Below are positions 46,806-56,947 of a DNA stretch of 64,000 bases, piece after piece. The DNA is taken from positions 11,125,001 to 11,189,000 of the forward strand of contig BSBM01000779.1 in NCBI GenBank assembly GCA_027924585.1, written 5' to 3'. A program made the translations under genes and the position numbers. The notes below the pieces were generated by a model. It did no database searches and had not been told where the DNA came from. It saw only the letters and a list, made by a program, of their open reading frames with translations. The DNA is from Larix kaempferi (Eukaryota > Streptophyta > Pinopsida > Pinales > Pinaceae). Each line of letters starts with the position of its first letter. The stretch's first letter is position 1.

Positions 46806-46925
46806 AAATCCATTACGCAATAAAATCCAAAAGCACCATAGAGTATTTTGAAAACTATGAAAACCCAAATTACCTTATGTCTCAATGTGCCATAACCCTT
46901 AATGAAAATTGTATTGCAACATAAT

Positions 46926-47600
46926 TTTTTTAAATGTTATTTGCACATCCCATTAATGTACTCATGCTAGATATTTCATACATTACTTTATAATTAATAA
47001 TACTTTATTTATAATTGTTCATAAATTAATTGAATATAATAAATAACACTCACATGATTTTATGGCTTATAATAGACAATATCAACAATGAGTACGCACT
47101 ATAGTTAATATTATTTATTTATTTATAATTCATCTAACAAAAAAAAATTATAATACACGAATAATAGAGCTCTGCCATTTTGAACTTTTAATTAACACTT
47201 TAAAGCAAGTGTTAACATGGTTTTCCAAGGTGCCTCTCTAATAATTTTTTTTTCACAAAAAAATCATAATTGTATTAGTCAAAATATAGTTACATCCTTC
47301 ATTACCTTTGAAAAGGTATGTCCGTCATTTTCAAACACTTCCAGTCATTGGCGCATTCTGATTTTTCATCATTTTGGAGATTATATCATGTTCTATGTTT
47401 TCCTTATAGGTGTGATATTAACTAACATCTTCTTCAAAAATACAAAGTACAAATATTTTTGTTTTTTTCTCCATAAAATTCATCATTTGTGTTGAGAGCA
47501 CATTCAAAAAACAGTTCAAAAAATGTAGGTGTCTAAGAGAAAACATCAAAATCCGTGTCTGGTCTTTTAAGTTGTATGTTGCAAGAACAAAAGCTATAGT
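46926..47600. other. AT-rich intergenic, possible LINE 3' flank
   Basis: No gene is seen. The LINE on the minus strand must end somewhere between about 47750 and 47200; no clear poly(A) tail (poly-T on this strand) could be fixed. Confidence 0.4.
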
Positions 47601-47752
47601 ATGGTACGTTGTTCTTGTAAGTCTCAATATCCCTGTCTAACAAGGAGTACCAAGGAATTCGACCCAAAAAAAAATCACAAAGTAAAAATAAAGGATCTTA
47701 ATCTAATAACCAAATCGTCAATAGATCAGGTATTATGGAAAGGAACATGATA

Positions 47753-49010
47753 TTATCCTTGAGATTCTCCATTTGACATTTCAGAAATGAACAATTCACT
47801 TGCTTGCATATATACTCCTGTTGTTTCCAAATCGTCTACCTTTGAGTTTTGTTCTCTATATAGATTCTCGATGGAAACATTTTTCATCAATCTTTTTGGT
47901 CTTTTAGTTTCCTGCAAGAGAGACTCCAAATACAAGTTATGTATTTTATTCTTTCCATTTATCCAATTTACAATTACCTGTGAGTCTCCAAAAATCTAAA
48001 TATTCTCTAATCCTTTTTCCACTGCCAGCACAAGCAATAATCTTAGAGCACTCAGCTCTGAAAACTTATTTGTGCCATTGCCAAGGCTTGCTTTGAAAAT
48101 GAAGCAAATATTCTCATAAATGAACAATAGACCCCCAGCTCCACATACCTTTGGCTCACTTGACGCAACTCCATCAAAATATTCCCATGGAATATTTTCA
48201 TTTATCTCTTTAGTGTTCACCTTTCTAATCTGGATATTTCTCTTATCATGAGGAAAATATTTAAGAATAGCTAAGCTCTGTGCAACAAACTAAAAAGCAG
48301 GAATATAATTGTCTTCAAAGCAGCTTTCATTTCTAGCTAGACAAATACCCCATGCTATGATTAAGGGTAGAGATCGAAATTCCTCATAAGCTTGATTAGC
48401 ACACCAAAGTTTTAGGAAATGCTCCACCGATTCTCCATGCCAGTATACTTATGGAATCATCCTGTAATCAATCTCTTTCGAAACAGTTGTAGTATAAGAG
48501 CACTCAACGGACAAATGAAAATTTGAATCTTCTACTTCCTTCCAGAGATAGAATCTCCCTGATCCTGATCTGTTTTTGCTTAAGTACATCCCTTGTCAGT
48601 ACTTTATTTAATAATAAGAACCACGTAAAAAGTTTTGATTTGGAAGGACAACTGAATCTCCATAACTCTTTCCACCACCAACAAGGGGCAGGTCTATCTT
48701 CTGTATTTAATAAAGTAATGTATCATGTTTTTCGAGTATAAGCTCCTGTAGATGCAAGCATCCAGGCCAAGGAATATTCATGATTCTGAATCCTTATGTT
48801 ATTATTTGTCAGATTTGATAAGAAATGTTTCCATGGCATACTATTAGCTCCTTGAAAACCAATAATATCATCTGATATCCATCCTTGAGCCAGTATCGAT
48901 GAAGCAGGATGATCCACTATATTGTTCAAAGACACAAACCCTCTTTCTCGCAAATGTATAATCATATGTTCTAGGCGAAGATGACCATTTTTTTCCCCAC
49001 CCAAGGATCC
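47753..49010 (-). pseudogene. LINE zf-RVT and RNase H domains
   Basis: Around 48700-48580 the minus strand encodes WKELWRFSCPSKSKLFTWFLL and a following LTRDVLKQ segment, the zf-RVT (PF13966) signature. RNase H begins with WEYFDGVASSEPKVCGAGG (about 48180), then NKFSELSALR, IFGDSQVIVNWINGK (about 47980) and REQNSKVDDLE (about 47825). The four catalytic acids (D, E, D, D) are all present. A TAG just before IFGDSQ (about 47996) and other stops break the frame. Confidence 0.85.
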
Positions 49011-49693
49011 TCACCTAGCCTTAAACTTGAGCCATTCCCTACCTTCCATGTTAATCCTGAGCCGACCAGATTAAAGGCTTTGACAGCAGCTTTTCAACTT
49101 ATAGAGATGTTATGAAAATACTTAATTGGGCTACGTATCCATTCAACTAAACAAAAGAGGACATATATATTTCTACATTACAATATTTACCCATAAACCT
49201 GTGCTAGAGATCAATATCCAGATGTTATTAGTGGCCAATGCGTTTGCAAATACATCAGGAATTTTAAATCCCCAAACCCCCAATTGTTTTGGAAGGGATA
49301 AAGTATTCCACTTGATCCAAACCATACCTTATTTATCCAAATTTCTACACTAGAAGAACCTGTAACAAATCTTTTGAATTATGTAAAGAACCCCCAAAGG
49401 AATCTAAGTATTCATCCAATAAACCAGTATTGCCTCCAGTACCGTATTTACCAGGATCACTATGCCCCCTTTTGAAAGCCACCTATGACACCATTTGGAA
49501 ATCGTCAGTTCACATTTAGATATTAACCAATCCCAATCCTTCCTCAAGTACGAACAAGGATTTAATCTATATCCCAAATATTTTAATCAATCTTCAAAAA
49601 AGAAAGTATTAAAGAGAAACAGTGTTTTGGAAAAGTTTATTTCTTGGTCCTCTATACCAACTCCATACATAGCATATTTCCCATTATTAGTCT

Positions 49694-50900
49694 TCATCCT
49701 TGAAACCAAACAGAAAAGTGATAGAATTCATAGAGTTTCAACATATATTGCCTTGTTCCATTAGTGAAAATGAGTATATCATCTACAAAAAGTAGATAAG
49801 ATATACTCACATTCCCTCCAAAACTTAGTCTTTTAAACAATCCATACCTTTTAGCTGAAAGTAAATCCCTTATGAATCCTTCAACTATAATAATAAATGG
49901 GAGTGATGCCAATGGACAACCTTGCCTAAGTCCTCGACTAGGCCTTAAAAAATCAGAGATTGATCCATTTATTAAATTTGCAAATGAGACTGAAGACAAA
50001 CACCCCCATTACCCAGAAAATGAAAGGTACTACAAAACCCATATGAGAAAGGATAGTCCTTATATAATTCCAACTGACCCTATCATAAGCTTTTGATAGG
50101 GAAATTCAAATCACAACCGACTTGATTTTCCTTAAGCTAATGGAATACAAACCTTCATGTGCAATTCCAATAACCGAGCATGGATTTGTCTTCCCGGCAG
50201 GAATCCAAACTGTTCTTCTAAAATGGTCTTACTCAAAAAAAATTTGATCCTTGTAGAGATAAATTTTGCAATTATTTTATAAATGCAATTACACAGCGAT
50301 ATTGGTCTAAAATACTCAAAATAAGAAGGTGATTCTAGCTTTGGTATAAGTGTTGAAAAAATTGAAATGAAAACAGCTGGGATTTTTCCACTACACCTGG
50401 ATTCTTCTATCACCTTTAATAAGTCTTGATCCAAAACATCATAATGACCAAGAAAAAATTCCACCAGGAACCGATCAAGTCCCAGACTTTTATCTTTTTT
50501 GAGCAACATAAGGACCTGATGTAATTCATTTAGTGTCACTTCCTCCATCAGCATACTATTATGTTCCTCAAAAACAGAAGTAGGATAATGTTGAGCAATT
50601 TTTACTACCTATGCAAGAGCGCTAAATATTCATCATCCTTAAAAAGAGTATGAAAATGATTTATTCCTTCCTTTGTGATGTCTTCAAAACTTTCAGCCTC
50701 TTCCCCCAAATCCAACGAAATTTTCTAGATAGAATTTGAATTTTTCCTATGGTTTGCATAATGATGGAAAAATTTTGAATTTTAATCAACATTGGATAGC
50801 CATATTGCTCTACTTTTCAATCTTAATTCTATTTCTCTATCTCACAAGATCATCCTACGCTTGGTCTCCAAAGATACAACCTCGGCCTTCTTTTCCTCGG
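49694..50900 (-). pseudogene. LINE ORF2 reverse transcriptase domain
   Basis: 50900-50720 encodes the linker that precedes RT. The N-terminal RT motifs are LGLDRFLVEFF (about 50480) and PKLESPSYFEYFRPISLCN, with LEEQFGFLPGRQ near 50200. The second block (49999-49694) has RGLRQGCPLASLPFIIIVEG and the catalytic LLFVDDILIFTNG. A stop and a frameshift near 50100-50000 separate the blocks. The catalytic FVDD is intact. Confidence 0.9.
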
Positions 50901-50918
50901 ATAAGTATCCAAATTCTT

Positions 50919-51696
50919 ATGAGGAGCTGGAGACCTGTGTGGAGTTTTTCTTCTCGATGCATTTCGAACTCGAGAGTTGAGTCCATCTCCAGGAAAGTTT
51001 ATCTCAAATTGAACTCCATGGGTATGTACTTCATGAATATTGTATGTTTGTTTTTACTAATATTTTAAAAGCCAACTTATTAATCTATTCTTATCTATTA
51101 TATGATAATGTATATATATTTTTTAGTTTTATTTATTATTACATTGTTTATTAATTCCTATTTGTTTCAGTTTGTTTTTTATTATTCTTTATTACATTGT
51201 TATACATATTTAATTTATCATTTATTTCATCTTAAATTTTTTAACTTATCTTCTAACTTCTATTTTATTTTGCTATTATTTTATTACATTATTATGTTAT
51301 TATTAATATTGTAATTTAGTTAATTTCAAATTTTATTTAACTGATATTTAGTTAATTTTTATTATATTATTATTTTGGTTAATTCTAAATGTATATTAGT
51401 TAATTATATTTTTATTCTTCTTCATCATTATTATTATTATTATTTAATTTTTTATAATTTTTATTTTTATTTTTTATTTTTTATTTTTAATTTTTAATTT
51501 TTATTATTAGTTTTAATTTTTTTATTTTTTTTTTTTTCAGGGAATGAATGATTGGTTTTCAGAAATCACACAGGGTGAGGTCGTCGTCTCTGTTGAAGTT
51601 TTTTGGGTGTTTCTTAGGTGTCGAGAAGAAAAACTCCACACAGGTCTCCAACTCCCTATAAAAATGACTGCAACCTGTGAAAACCTTAACAAAACC
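50919..51696. mobile_element. 778-bp nested insertion with 35-bp inverted repeats in the LINE
   Basis: AAGTATCCAAATTCTT (50903-50918) and AAGTATCCAAATCCTT (51697-51712) flank the segment; the LINE frame EEGFGYL/FGYLSEEKK reads across them, so they are a 16-bp target duplication with one difference. Inside, 50923-50957 and 51621-51655 are inverted copies at 34 of 35 positions (GGAGACCTGTGTGGAGTTTT). Between them GGTATGT at 51021 and a T-rich tract ending CAG at 51540 look like an intron with an AT-rich body. It could be a SINE/retrocopy or a small inverted-repeat element carrying gene pieces. Confidence 0.7.
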
Positions 51697-51779
51697 AAGT
51701 ATCCAAATCCTTCTTCATTGAACAAAGACCCTAAAACTTCTCCAATCTGTTTAAGAACTCTATCTTCCTACTCTTTCTT

Positions 51780-52690
51780 TCATAAAGACCATTTAATTGA
51801 ATCCTTCTTTGCATTCTTTAAATTCATTTCAAAATGACTAGAAGCTAATAACGTAGTGGACTCATCTATGGGACTCTGGATTTCTTTTAAAATCTCAATA
51901 AAATCATTATTAGACAGCCAGTTTGAATTGAATTTAAAGGGATGTGGAGGTTTGTTACTTACGCCTGAAAATTCCAGAAACATTGGATGATGATTAGAGT
52001 CTCCACTGGTGCCCACCCACTTCCTTATTCGATTCCTAGACTACATCAAAAATTCAGATATAAGAAACCGATCCAATCGCTTTGCTATACGATCCATTCC
52101 AATCCTCTTATTTGTCCAAGTCAGCTTCAGTTTTGTTGGATCAATATCTAATAATTTTGTAATCTCCGGTTTCCTTAAGAAGAAGCCTGGGATATTATCT
52201 GCCATAGCAGATGGAACCCAAAATTCTGATTGTCCGAAAGAGAAATTTAAATCTCCTCCCATAATTAAGTTATGAGCACATATCAAAGATTTTGAGAATA
52301 GTGAGTCCCAGTAATTAACTCTATCACTGTAAGGACCATATATGTTCACAAAAATATATTATGAGCCTAACTCATGAGAAAACAGAGTAATACCCAAAAA
52401 TGAATCAAATGGCCAAGAATTTTTAAGAAGCATCATATTCCTACATCATCCTGTAATAAGTCCTCTTGAACGTCCTCGAGCATCTATTAATTCAAACTCC
52501 CAACCACTAAACATTTTCTTTAAATATCTGACAATAAATTCCCCATTACACATTGATTCTTGAATAAAAACTACATCCAGATCTTTATTTTCTAGTAGCA
52601 TTCTCGGCTTTTTGGAGGAGCTAGCCAACCCCTAGAGTTCAACAGATTCAATATAAGCATTAAGGAAACCTTGTCGAGGCATCCACTTCT
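51780..52690 (-). pseudogene. LINE ORF2 endonuclease domain
   Basis: An AP-type endonuclease/exonuclease/phosphatase fold is shown by DLDVVFIQES (catalytic Glu, about 52590), NIYGPYSDR (about 52345), MGGDLNFS (about 52255), the R-x-x-R-x-DRFL segment (about 52075) and SNHHPMFLEF (about 51990). The last motif normally reads S-D-H-x-P; here Asp is Asn, which should abolish the active-site His-Asp pair. Stops occur between the blocks (about 52626, 52446, 52371, 52041). Confidence 0.82.
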
Positions 52691-52848
52691 CTAAGCGCCC
52701 CTTTTAATTGTTTCTCTCTACCTGCGTTTACATCCCTCACCACCTGTTCCTGAGCTAATTTGAAAAAGGATTTGTTGCCTTTACTTTTCTTCAATCTTCC
52801 CAAAGTTAAACCAGAACTACCCAACCCCCCAATAGATAAGGAATCCAA

Positions 52849-53386
52849 ATCACCCTTTTGTGACCTAAGAAAGTATCTATGGTCGTCTTCTTCTTCTTAG
52901 TCCAGTTTATATTCTTTTCATAAAAATTCAACAACTATCTTATACAATTTCACCAAAGTAAAATATTTGTAAGATTAGTATTAAAATTGTAATCTTGACT
53001 TATTAAAACTTAAAATCTTAACAACACTTATTAACTACATAAAACTTCTCTCTTGATGTTGAGTTTCATGGAGCTACGAGGCAACGAGTGCTTATCGTTA
53101 TTTTTTTATTTCGATGAAGATTTGAAATAAGCAAATACTGTTACAAAAATTGAACTATATATATGCACTTGCCTCAAAAGAATGAGCTTCCTACTTTGAG
53201 AAAACCAAAGCTAACATAAACTAATGGATAATATTATCAAACATGATGTAAGTTGATATTTCTTAAAAATTAAACTAAATATGAAATCATTTTAATGTGC
53301 ACGTTATATTAGTTAAAATTTAATTTAAATATAAACTAATAAATATATAAAATGAAACGAAATTATTTTATAACAAGAGGGAAAGC
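52849..53386. other. AT-rich intergenic
   Basis: Nothing recognisable beyond short poly-T and AT tracts. Confidence 0.45.
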
Positions 53387-53475
53387 TGCAATGCAGCTAA
53401 TTCCCTGCCAATTTATTGGCATAAGACTAGTTGCAATGTAGCTAATTCCTTGCCAATTTATTGGCATAAGACTAG
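53387..53475. repeat. 45-bp tandem duplication
   Basis: Two copies of a unit containing TGCCAATTTATTGGCATAAG (53387-53430, 53431-53475). Each unit also has a short internal palindrome, CCAATTTATTGG. Confidence 0.9.
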
Positions 53476-53744
53476 AGAAAGCACAAAGTTAAGTATTAAT
53501 CCATTTTTTGGTTTACATCAAAAGCTAAGAATTAAGACAGTGCTTTATACAGTTTGGTGAGCATTTAGTTGTATGGGAGTGAAGGGGTGCTTGCACCTGA
53601 AGAGGGAGACTATCATTCATCTCGTCATTTTATCTATTAACCAAGTCTGATTTATAGGAAAATTAGGAAATTCACAATTTTTACATAAGGATGCTTTGGA
53701 GTTATTACCATAAATACTAAGGTTTATCCTAGCTACTTTGCAGC

Positions 53745-54330
53745 AGTAAATATAATTTTAAATAGTAAATTAAAATACATTTTGAAACAGTGAAATTAAG
53801 ATATATTTTGAAACAGTAAAATTAAATTATGACATTCATTAAAAATATATTTTGAACAGTGAAATTAAATTATATTTTGAAACAATGAAATTATATTATT
53901 GTTTGCAAAAGAAAATAATGAAACTCAAATTAAAACAATAGATTACAAAGAAAAGTATCGTTATTAATGTTATTATCTATTTTTGAAAGAGAAAAAACAT
54001 AAAATTCTTAAAATTCAAAGTGAAATTAAAATATTGTATTCAGAAAAATCAATGAACTTGCAAAAGAAAGTAATGTTATTAAGTAATGATATTATAACTA
54101 TTTGAAACCGTGAAATGAAGCTATCCTATTTTAGAGAAAAGTCTAAGTCTGTGTTATTAATCAATGTGTGAAATTAGAAAATAGTGTTCCAGATAAAAGT
54201 AAAACGTAATGTTATTATTATAATTAAATATATTTTGATAGCTAAATGTTAATGTTACATTTGAATATTTTCTGAAAGTGAAATTAAAATACTGTACTCT
54301 GAAAAAAAAGGCTTGAATTCTGAAATTGTA
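53745..54330. repeat. Degenerate AGTGAAATTAAAATATATTTTGAAAC array
   Basis: The phrases TGAAATTAA, ATATATTTTGAAACAGT and TGAAACTCAAAT recur at about 30-35 bp in 53745-53900 and more loosely to about 54330. Confidence 0.65.
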
Positions 54331-56790
54331 ACATAGTAAAGTAATGTTATTTTTATCTAGACGAGCAATGTTTGCACGTTTGTATAAAAGCTCAGTGCTT
54401 TCTGGAGGCCAAATATTTTCTTTGAAAAAGTAGGCAGACGAATCTAGTTCTACTGCTTACCAAGTACAATGAAAAAGAACTTTCGCAGGGGGGAAAGTAA
54501 TGTATTTAAGATATCTGATCATGCCATACATTCATTTATTTAGAACAGAAAATCGCTACATACAATATGATGGCCAAGCCAATAAAACCAATCATGAAGA
54601 CAATTATTTGAGCACAAGAAGCTATATGTAGTTGTGATTGTTACAGATTTAGCCATTACATAAAGGTTTTTGAGACAATTATCTTCCCACCCACACAGGA
54701 GCAGGAGCACTTAACAAAAATCCAAAGCAACAAGATAGAGACGTGTGACTACTTAATAATTGCCATGCTGGAACCGATCAAGAACAAATCATGATGACAT
54801 GAAGAATACCCTTAAAATAAACAACAGTACATTGTGAACAACAGGTGGATAATGAGTGTCATTCTATCACTGAAAGCACACCTGAAATAATTCCATGATC
54901 TTCACATGAATAAAAAGTCAGACTAAATTATGCAAACCGATAACAACAGTTACGAAATGAACTCAAACTAAAAGCTGCATGTACATATCCAATTTTTTCA
55001 TATATCAAACCATCTCCAATTTTTTCATTAAAGCGTGGATTCATGGAAGATTTGTTAGTACATATCTCTTATAATACGCAGCTGTACATAATGGCTCTTT
55101 TGGCTATAGGATATGCTTCTCCTTCATTTATTTTTCCATAAAATCATGCCTCAATACCAAAAGAACTTGCATTGTTGCAAACCATGCCCTGGGTCAAGTG
55201 AAGAAACTACCCAACTAGGACTTGACTAATCAAATCCATTGTTAGCGTAAGTTCATCTCCTCCCCTGCGGTCTGCGGTCAAAGAGTCTGTTTATTATGAA
55301 TTTTTACATCATAGCGTAGAGTGAAATTAAAAAAATTTGTTACCCATTATAAGTTTTACGTCCCGCCCAAAACAAAACAAAAAAAAATTAACTCGCCTAT
55401 TCATCAAATCCTTTTATAGATATTCAATTTTGTCATATATGTTTGTGTCACAATACCACTCCACTCACATTAGACGCCCATAAATAGTCAACATTTTTTG
55501 GGGGGGGATCCCTCAACCAAAAGCAAGCGGGTACCCTTACAGTGTAATTTAATGAACTTGGTACAGGTTAGACCAAGAATACAACATATGGATCCATAAT
55601 TATGTTCATAGATAAGCCAGTAAACCACTTGAAAATGGAAAAACACAATCTAGAGCAATTTAATAGTAAATCATTTCATTTATCTTAAATTTAAATGATT
55701 AGGGGAGAGAGTTTTATAGTTGAACGGGAATCGGTAGTGATCATAGAACCGGTGACAGTTACAACCCAATAAGTGACCAAGAAAATGCCAACTTCAAACA
55801 CATATAATTATATAAATATATAAAAAGTGTCCTATTTAAGTTCATTAAGTTTCATTCTATACACTAGGCCTACAGCTGTCAACTATAAGACAAAAGGTTG
55901 ACAACTGCACAGTCCAAACATAACAAAATTCAAATCCATCATGTCCCTTCCAAATCCCAACATGCACTGACACAAACATCTAATTGGACCTCATCACTCC
56001 CCAGGCAGCCCAATCTACAAGGACAGATTGCCCATCACATGGACCCCATCAAACAAGCTTCAGTGAAGACCCAGACTAGCATCGAGAATCACTTAACCAC
56101 CAAGGCATCCCACCTACACATTTATTGGATGTCACCTACATAATAAAAGAAGAATAAGTATCAGCTCCAGGTGCATTGTTGTTCAACAAAGCAGCCCAAA
56201 CAATGCAATTAATGTTGCCAACTCCATTAAAATCATCAAATCAACCATAAAACCAAACGGAAATCATCAAATCAACCATAAAACCAAACAAAAGCATGTC
56301 CATAGGCATTTCGAATAGCACCTAGATCGACAAAGCCCCATTGATGGCCATTGGATCAAACCCAAATCAATCTTGAGCACTCATCCAAATCCAGCCAGTT
56401 GCAATCCATGCCTTTTCATAGTTGCCAATCAAATCAAACACCTGAATGCTATAAAGACACTACAACCTTCAGACAACCTCTATTTTTCTGCTATTTGAAA
56501 TTCCCAGACCATGTTAAACTCACACCTCTATTACCAAGCTTGATTTTCATAGTCCAGGCATCGCATTCAATCAAAACACAGTTGCAGATTGATTTCCAGG
56601 TGCAGAGTTAATTCAAGACATCAATCAGAGTTCAGGTATTGCATTCAAGATAAACTTGTGTTTCAATAATGTTTTCAAGTAGCCAGACTATATCTAATTT
56701 TATACAAGAACCTGCATTGAACATGTAAATCACATCATGAGATCCTTTTGAATACTCAAGATCCTTGGCTCGTTTTAACACTTTGTTTTA
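54331..56790. other. Intergenic upstream of the pogo-type gene, no gene recognised
   Basis: AT-rich, with several ORFs of about 80 codons (for example 55898-56143 and 56351-56611) rich in Gln, Ser and His but without domains. A 20-bp phrase (AAATCATCAAATCAACCATA) is repeated at about 56230 and 56262. A G9 run lies at 55500-55508. The pogo-element terminus should lie in the right part, but no TA-flanked inverted repeat was found. Confidence 0.4.
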
Positions 56791-56947
56791 AGACAGCTAT
56801 TTGAATATTCCAGATCCCTGTGAAGATACACAGCTAGTTCTAATTCTATGGGTGGGAGCACTATTATGGTTTTTGGTTTTTAATGGAGCATTGTCCCTAG
56901 CCCTGTCCTTGGCCCTGTTTGTTCTAATTCTGTGGGTGATTGCAGTC

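Larger units (their letters stand above)
45334..46876. mobile_element. 1.54-kb inverted-repeat element, Penelope-like candidate
   Basis: Two arms of about 450 bp (45334-45782 and about 46390-46850) are reverse complements at roughly 90% identity, separated by about 600 bp. ATGTCTCAATGT lies directly before (45322-45333) and after (46877-46888), a perfect 12-bp target duplication. Each arm carries a hammerhead-like core near its outer end. A right-arm ORF (46868-46671, minus) ends CVRCGNPSINLYKEE but lacks a start context. No transposase or RT is present, so the element is non-autonomous. Penelope-like retroelements often insert as inverted partial copies and carry hammerhead motifs, and a Penelope lineage is known in conifers; assignment here is inference. 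Confidence 0.65.
47753..52690 (-). mobile_element. LINE retrotransposon (L1-type) with RNase H, decayed
   Basis: Going 5' to 3' on the minus strand: endonuclease (52690-51780), linker interrupted by a nested insertion, reverse transcriptase (50900-49694), zf-RVT zinc-binding region (49010-48580) and RNase H (48220-47753). Order and motifs are those of plant LINE ORF2. Many stops and frameshifts split it. An open stretch at 52848-52660 upstream may be the end of ORF1 or ORF2 leader and is not recognised. No 3' tail or target duplication was found. Confidence 0.85.

Noticed and set aside
50736-51068. Plus-strand ORFs of up to 110 codons across the nested element border
   Set aside because: They cross the LINE/insert junction and run antisense to the LINE frame.
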